58,117 nt of DNA from an uncultured Eubacteriales bacterium. Its GTDB lineage: Bacteria > Bacillota > Clostridia > Oscillospirales > CAG-272. The position numbers were made by a program, and so were the translations under genes. Position 1 is the first letter of the stretch; each line of letters starts with the position of its first letter. The notes under the pieces are model-generated. The model was given only the letters and a program-made list of their open reading frames with translations, had not been told where the DNA came from and did no database searches. The DNA is taken from the NCBI GenBank assembly GCA_934432725.1, contig CAKRZE010000017.1, positions 1 to 58,117 of the forward strand, read 5' to 3'. Shown here one piece after another: positions 53,449 through 58,117 of the stretch.

Positions 53449-55029
53449 TCAGATATCTTCTTCCTCCAGATCGATGATCTGTTCGCTGATTTCCGCCTTG
53501 CCTTGGTGTCTCCCGGACTTCAGCTGATAAATGATTCCCATAATCTGAATGGAAATCAGCGGTGCGAGAGCGACAAGCGCAATCACTCCGAAGGCGTCGG
53601 ACGCCACATTTCCTCCCGCCGCAATGCAGACGCCGATGGACAGGGGCAAAAGGAACGTTGAGGTCATAGGACCGCTCGCCACGCCGCCCGAGTCAAAGGC
53701 AATGCCGACAAATACGGGAGAAACAAACAGAGAAAGCACCAACGCAAGCAAATATCCGGGCACGACAATCCAGTATATGCTGAAGCCGAGCATTGCCCGC
53801 GCCATCGCCAGCGCTACGGCGAAGGAAATACTGACGGAAAGCGCGATATTCATCATGCCGCGCGTCACGGTGCCTCCCGTGATCTCCTCCACCTGTGCAT
53901 TCAGCACATGGACGGCAGGCTCTGCCTTGACAATATAGTATCCGATCACCGCGCCGAGCGGAATCAGAAGCCATTTATAGCTGCTCTCCGCCATCGTATG
54001 CCCGAGCAGGTTCCCCACAGGAGCAAAGCCGACATTGACTCCCGTCAGAAACAGCACCAGTCCGATGTAGGTATATACCATGCCGACACACATTTTTTTC
54101 ATTTCCTGCTTCCGGAAATAACGCGTCACCGCTTCAAAGATAAAGAACAGCAGAACCACGGGAAGGATGCTGATGCCGACCTCCGCCATATACTGCGGCA
54201 GAATCACGATAAACTGCCGGAACACATCCTGCGTTGTGATCACCGGCGCAATTTCCGCAATGTTGTACAGTGCCTCCGTCGGATTGTAGCAGATTCCGAG
54301 GATCATCACCGTCATGATCGGTCCGATGCTGCACAGTGCGATCAGACCGAAGCTGTCCGAAGCGCTGTCCCGGTCGCTGCGCACCGCGGCAAGCCCCACG
54401 CCGAGCGCCATAATGAACGGCACCGTCACGGGTCCGGTCGTCACACCGCCTGCGTCAAAGGCAACCGCAATAAAGGAGGACGGCGCAAAGGCAGACAGCA
54501 GAAACAATAGACCGTACAGAATCATAAGGAGCCGCGACAGGCTGATCCTCTTGTATATCCGCAGAACCGCGACCGTCAGGAAGAACCCGACCCCAAGCGC
54601 GACCGACAGGATCAGCACGTAGTTCGGCACAGAGGCAACCTGATTGGCAAGCACCTGAAGATCCGGCTCTGCCACCGTGATCAGAACGCCCATGACAAAG
54701 GAGCAAAGCAGAAGAAGCCACAGCTTTTTCCGCTTTGTCAGATACGAGCCGATTCCCTGCCCGAACGGAGTCATTGCCATCTCCGCCCCCAGCTGGAAAA
54801 AGCCCATACCGATAATCAGACATACCGCCCCGGTCAGAAAGATCGAAACGGTCCCGACCTCCATCGGCACAAAGGAAACGCTCAGTATCAGAACGATCAC
54901 CGTAATCGGAAGAACGCTGACAAGAGCCTCCCTGATCTTTTCCTTCAATTTTTCATTCATGTATGTAGCCTGTGCTATCTTTGCGCGGCAGCCGGCATCC
55001 GTTTCGGTATCCATCGCCTCCGCCCGCAA
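53449..55029 (-). CDS. DUF1538 membrane protein
   Basis: A 526-residue multi-spanning protein with two internally repeated DUF1538 halves. The diagnostic segment FDAGGVTTGPVTVPFIMA in the first half is echoed by FDSGGVASGPMTSTFLLP in the second, each followed by SDSFGLIAL or SDAFGVIAL. DUF1538 proteins are proposed transporters with unknown substrate; the duplication suggests an inverted- or tandem-repeat carrier fold. Start TTG at 55029 is chosen because AGGAGG lies 5 bases upstream; ATG 55014 is an alternative. Downstream is the PII-like gene, as in a nutrient-sensing transporter pair. Confidence 0.85.
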   Translation of the reverse strand: MRAEAMDTETDAGCRAKIAQATYMNEKLKEKIREALVSVLPITVIVLILSVSFVPMEVGTVSIFLTGAVCLIIGMGFFQLGAEMAMTPFGQGIGSYLTKRKKLWLLLLCSFVMGVLITVAEPDLQVLANQVASVPNYVLILSVALGVGFFLTVAVLRIYKRISLSRLLMILYGLLFLLSAFAPSSFIAVAFDAGGVTTGPVTVPFIMALGVGLAAVRSDRDSASDSFGLIALCSIGPIMTVMILGICYNPTEALYNIAEIAPVITTQDVFRQFIVILPQYMAEVGISILPVVLLFFIFEAVTRYFRKQEMKKMCVGMVYTYIGLVLFLTGVNVGFAPVGNLLGHTMAESSYKWLLIPLGAVIGYYIVKAEPAVHVLNAQVEEITGGTVTRGMMNIALSVSISFAVALAMARAMLGFSIYWIVVPGYLLALVLSLFVSPVFVGIAFDSGGVASGPMTSTFLLPLSIGVCIAAGGNVASDAFGVIALVALAPLISIQIMGIIYQLKSGRHQGKAEISEQIIDLEEEDI

Positions 55030-55110
55030 AAATGCCTCCTTTCATCGGGAATTTAAACCGTTTCCCGGCAGATTGACAAACCCATTGCCACAGCGTCCTC
55101 TATCTGCCCA

Positions 55111-55878
55111 TCACCGTTTTCCGGCGCGCCTTTCCGCAAGCTCTCTGTCCAGCGCCCGGCGCAGGCGGCTCAGCGCTTCGTTGCAGCGGGGCTTCACCAT
55201 CTTCAGCGCAGGGAATGCGGACAGCATACGCCGCTCCTGCCGGTTGATTTTCTTCAGAATCGCCGCACGCAGCTCCTCAAGACCGCGCGGCTCGACAGAG
55301 CGCGCATTTCCGAGGTCCGGAACACCCTCCTGCCTCTCCGCTGTCGGAAGCTCCTCCAGCCGTTTGTGAAATCCGGAAATACCCCTGATTGTCACAAAGC
55401 AGTCCGCAGAAAACAGGAGAAACAGAACCGCCGATACGGCATGAAAAATCCCGTCCGGAATCGCCGCCGTCATCCTTGCCACCGGCGGATGCAGCACCAG
55501 CACAAGAAGCACGGAAAAGGCTCCGAACACCACGGCGCCGAGCAGGCAGACCCGCCCGCCGAGCTGAAATTTCCGTTCCGAATAATCCCACCATCTTGCG
55601 TGAAACAGCTTTTCCATCAGATAAGAGGTCACATACTCCAGCGAGCAGGCAAGAAGCGCACCGAGGAGGAACAGAAGAACCGGATTCCGGAGCTTGCCCA
55701 GCACCAGGATAATCAGCAGCGCGCCGCTTCCGTAAATCGGGCAGTAGGGTCCGTTGAGAAAGCCCCGGTTGATCAGCCGGTGATTTTTGACCGAGCAAAG
55801 AATGCTTTCATATATCCAGCCGATCACGCTGTACAAAAGCATCCAGAAAAACCATGTTTCCAGCGTTTTCAGTATCAT
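55111..55878 (-). CDS. CmpB-like putative ABC transporter permease
   Basis: A 255-residue membrane protein of the PF06541 (putative ABC-transporter type IV/CmpB) family. It begins LETWFFWMLLYSVIGWIYESI and shows the motif LINRGFLNGPYCPIYGSGALL, with six or so predicted membrane segments and a charged C-terminal tail. Its role is unknown and no ATPase gene is near. ATG 55878 has only a weak site (GGGGGCGAT). AAAGGAAG is further upstream. Confidence 0.85.
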   Translation of the reverse strand: MILKTLETWFFWMLLYSVIGWIYESILCSVKNHRLINRGFLNGPYCPIYGSGALLIILVLGKLRNPVLLFLLGALLACSLEYVTSYLMEKLFHARWWDYSERKFQLGGRVCLLGAVVFGAFSVLLVLVLHPPVARMTAAIPDGIFHAVSAVLFLLFSADCFVTIRGISGFHKRLEELPTAERQEGVPDLGNARSVEPRGLEELRAAILKKINRQERRMLSAFPALKMVKPRCNEALSRLRRALDRELAERRAGKR

Positions 55879-56004
55879 GATATGCCGATCGCCCCCGCAT
55901 GGCAAGAGCTTCCTTTCCCGAAAATTGAGATCAGCCGCAGGCGCGGAGGGCGCCGTTTGCACCGAAGCTCCTCCGCCTCAGTCCGACGCCCGAAGGAAGG
56001 ACGG

Positions 56005-56607
56005 TTATTCCCCGTCCTTCTCCCGGTACTCCACTTCTATGATATCCGGCTTCTGATTTCTGACGATCTTGACGGCAGTCAGCGCCGTGCCGAGATTCAG
56101 GATTCCCTCCGACAGCAGTGTGATGCCGAGAATGATCATAAGCAGCCGGCTTCCCTCTCCGGGGCGCAGCATCAGAACGAGTCCGCATACACAGGAAATC
56201 ACGGCAAGCAGAAGAATCATCCACCATTTTCCGATCCCGAAGCGCTTTGCCTCCCATGCCATCTGCGATTTGAACAGACCGTCGGACAACACCGAAAGTC
56301 CGATCGCCACACAGATGAAGTTCACCAAGCTTCCGGGTCTTACCAGCATCACCGTTCCGAGCACGATCAGAAGAATCCCGAAGGGCAGATCATACTGAAA
56401 CGCCAGACGGTACAGGTCCCTGGAAAAATAGCCTCCCAGCCGGACCGCACCGAACACGATCAAAAGGATTCCGCAGAGAATCCCGAGCACCGATGCGGAA
56501 AATTCCGGCACGGCGATCAGCACAATGCCGAGCGCACAAAGCGCGGCAGAAATAACAATATACCCGATTTTGGCAGTTCTCAGAGGTGCGACAGAGCGTA
56601 ACCGCAT
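56005..56607 (-). CDS. HdeD/DUF308 family membrane protein
   Basis: A 200-residue membrane protein with six hydrophobic segments in two similar halves (GILCGILLIVFGAVRL, then ILGITLLSEGILNLG), as in the DUF308/HdeD family. E. coli HdeD is an acid-resistance protein; here the function is unknown. ATG 56607 follows AGGAGG by 7 bases, in a GAAAGGAGGCATT leader also present before the DUF1538 gene. It lies 200 bases after the TetR gene on the same strand. Confidence 0.85.
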   Translation of the reverse strand: MRLRSVAPLRTAKIGYIVISAALCALGIVLIAVPEFSASVLGILCGILLIVFGAVRLGGYFSRDLYRLAFQYDLPFGILLIVLGTVMLVRPGSLVNFICVAIGLSVLSDGLFKSQMAWEAKRFGIGKWWMILLLAVISCVCGLVLMLRPGEGSRLLMIILGITLLSEGILNLGTALTAVKIVRNQKPDIIEVEYREKDGE

Positions 56608-56807
56608 AAGAATGCCTCCTTTCCGAAAATACGGTGCGGCGGACAGCAAAGCCGTTCCTTCCGTCCCGCTGAAAAGAGTATACCCCAAAATTCCCCGTCT
56701 GCCTATAGGCAATTTCTCCGCACTGCCGGAAAAACAGACAATCCGAAGGATCTGCCCGTTTTTTGGGCAGACGGCTGCATTTGCCCAAAGCATGCCGGAC
56801 ACCGGTA

Positions 56808-57398
56808 TCAGTCCGGATCTTCTCCTGCCCCCGTGCGGCTGCCGCACTGCCGGAAAAACCGGAAAACGTCATCCGACAGCCTGCGGCAAAGCTCCGTCAC
56901 GCAGGGAAGCTCCTCCATAACCGCGTCGCTCATGCCGTTTGCAATCCAGTCGATCATAAGACCGTACAGCTCGCATTTCAGAAACCGCACCGCCGTCCGT
57001 CTCCCTTCGGCATCGGCAGGATGCCCTCCGACCGCGGAATTCAGAAAGGAGTTCACCACATATTCGCACAGCCGCATGCTGTACCGTTCATATATATCCC
57101 GGTTTGCCGACTGATATATATGCATGATTGCCCTTTTGTTTTCCAGTGCGTACCGGACAGCAGCCACGAGGCATTCCTCCATGGAATCGACCGCGGGGTA
57201 TTTGGCAATCAGGGCATCCAGCTCATCCTTCACGATCTCCTCAATCAGGGTCGGAATATCCCGGAAATGATAGTAGAAGGAGTTCCGGTTGATCCCGCAG
57301 TCCTCCACGATACTCCGGACGCTGATCCGGCTCAGAGGCTGCTCGTTCAAAAGCTTCAGAAAGGATGCCTTGATGGCAAGCCTTGTGAAATTCGGCAA
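56808..57398 (-). CDS. TetR/AcrR-family transcriptional regulator
   Basis: A 196-residue repressor-type protein. The N-terminal helix-turn-helix at about 20-45 (ISVRSIVEDCGINRNSFYYHF) is the TetR hallmark, and the C-terminal half is a helical effector domain. The start is TTG at 57398 with AGGAGG 7 bases upstream, where that site overlaps the stop of the XRE gene. It probably regulates the downstream HdeD gene or itself; the effector is unknown. Confidence 0.88.
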   Translation of the reverse strand: MPNFTRLAIKASFLKLLNEQPLSRISVRSIVEDCGINRNSFYYHFRDIPTLIEEIVKDELDALIAKYPAVDSMEECLVAAVRYALENKRAIMHIYQSANRDIYERYSMRLCEYVVNSFLNSAVGGHPADAEGRRTAVRFLKCELYGLMIDWIANGMSDAVMEELPCVTELCRRLSDDVFRFFRQCGSRTGAGEDPD

Positions 57399-57400
57399 AG

Positions 57401-57622
57401 CTATACCTCCTTCGGAATCAGGTCCACCACATCGGAAAGTCCGCAGTGCAGCACCGCGCAGATCTTTGCCAGCGTTTCAAGATTGACCGGCTCTCCGCGC
57501 CCCATCTTTGCGATCACCGCAGAGCTGAGTCTCGCTTTGCTTTGCAGGTCCTTCTTTTTCAGCTTCAGATCGATCAGTCTGTGCCACAGCTTGTCGTATG
57601 AAAAATGATACGGCTCTTCCAT
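57401..57622 (-). CDS. XRE-family helix-turn-helix protein
   Basis: A 73-residue Cro/C1-type DNA-binding protein made almost entirely of one helix-turn-helix (LKKKDLQSKARLSSAVIAK, then LAKICAVLHCGLSDVVDLIP). Such small XRE proteins occur as lone regulators and as antitoxins, but no toxin gene is nearby. ATG 57622 has GGAGG 9 bases upstream. Translation of the TetR gene should follow from its stop, so the two regulators form one operon. A weak extended -10 (TGC-TATTCT, near 57660) precedes it. Confidence 0.88.
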   Translation of the reverse strand: MEEPYHFSYDKLWHRLIDLKLKKKDLQSKARLSSAVIAKMGRGEPVNLETLAKICAVLHCGLSDVVDLIPKEV

Positions 57623-57944
57623 GCCGTTTCGCCTCCGTCATTCAGGATCAAGAAACAGAATAGCATAAAATCTTTAACAAGCCATGAACAATAACACGAA
57701 ATGAAAGAAAAAATAGCATTTTGCATTTTTTCGGCGCTCAAAACCCCCTTTCCTCAGCACGGCGCGGGAAAGGCGGTGTGCGGGAAGCGGTTCATCCCCC
57801 AAACGACATATAAAAAATCCGCGCACTCCCAGCCACTGAAGCGAACATTGCCGAGCCCCGGCTTCCGGGCAGTCCGCCCTTCACCTGTTTCAGCCGCACC
57901 TGCGCGTCCCCGATCCTTCGTCCCTGCCGACCGGTTCAGTCCGT
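57623..57944. other. intergenic stretch before the window end
   Basis: No supported gene. An open frame at 57701-58024 on the plus strand has no clear ribosome site and a proline/serine/arginine-rich conceptual product. Confidence 0.45.
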
Positions 57945-57981
57945 CATTCGATTCGCCCACCGCTTCGATGCGGCTGCCACG
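57945..57981 (+). repeat. direct repeat, copy 1
   Basis: 37 bases starting CATTCGATTCGCCC and ending CTTCGATGCGGCTGCCACG recur at 58080-58117 with one inserted base and one or two changes, 135 bases away. Confidence 0.75.
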
Positions 57982-58079
57982 CGCTTTGACTCCTCCGCCC
58001 GGCGAGGGCTGTCATTCGCCTTAGTTCTGCCCGGAGCGGACTTTCCTTCGCCCCGATTCTTCCATCCGGCACAGTTTGC

Positions 58080-58117
58080 CATTCGATTCGCCCCGCCGCT
58101 TCGATGCGGCTGCCACG
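58080..58117 (+). repeat. direct repeat, copy 2 (at window end)
   Basis: Second copy of the 57945 repeat, running exactly to the window edge, so the array may continue beyond. Confidence 0.75.

Noticed and set aside
57701..58024. 107-codon open frame near the window end
   Set aside because: No convincing ribosome site; low-complexity product; overlaps the direct repeat.

Overview
This looks like a chromosomal segment of a low-GC-lineage but fairly GC-rich anaerobic Firmicute, most likely a gut-type clostridium of the Oscillospirales (Ruminococcaceae-like). The evidence is the Clostridia gene orders dgt-dnaG-rpoD and smc-ftsY, the GatCAB amidotransferase, PcrA, LCP and YqeK proteins, Shine-Dalgarno-led starts including several TTG starts, and perfect sigma-A promoters. 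The taxonomic placement is inference only. I see no rRNA, tRNA, insertion sequence, prophage or CRISPR array.

Layout. 0-6 kb (mixed strands): mrp-type ATPase, oligoendopeptidase F, ribosomal protein L31, hflX and a YigZ/IMPACT protein. 6-10 kb (+): dgt, dnaG and rpoD, the macromolecular synthesis operon. 10-23 kb: mostly surface or accessory genes: a solute-binding lipoprotein, a TraX-like membrane protein, a membrane-anchored secreted protein with a long leader, mutY, an M18 aminopeptidase, a beta-helix lipoprotein and a large orphan protein with a zinc ribbon. 23-24 kb: a cluster of palindromic intergenic repeats, then the mgtE leader, which contains a well-formed 34-codon upstream ORF. 24-31 kb (+): mgtE, gatC, gatA and gatB separated by unusually long spacers, a tandem repeat abutting the gatB stop, and manA. 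31-35 kb: pcrA, an SGNH hydrolase and (-) rpsU. 35-48 kb (-): smc, a histidine phosphatase, ftsY, rdgB, nadD, yqeK, an LCP protein, rsfS and leuS, a long housekeeping run read right to left. 48-51 kb (+): a lipoprotein joining a propeller-like region to a zincin. 51-58 kb (-): an XRE and a TetR regulator, HdeD-like, CmpB-like and DUF1538 membrane proteins, a tandem PII-like protein and a lipid kinase; the DUF1538 gene lies just upstream of the PII-like gene.

How the genes work together. The housekeeping genes cover replication priming and transcription initiation (dnaG, rpoD), nucleotide-pool and DNA quality control (dgt, rdgB, mutY, pcrA), chromosome organisation and protein targeting (smc, ftsY), and translation (L31, S21, hflX, rsfS, leuS, gatCAB). 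The accessory genes are mainly exported lipoproteins or membrane proteins with no transporter partners alongside. The most unusual content is non-coding: the mgtE leader peptide and its alternative pairings, at least three families of intergenic repeats (some carrying promoter-like elements), a recurring Shine-Dalgarno/hairpin/start-codon arrangement, and large gene-free spacers inside what is normally a compact gatCAB operon.
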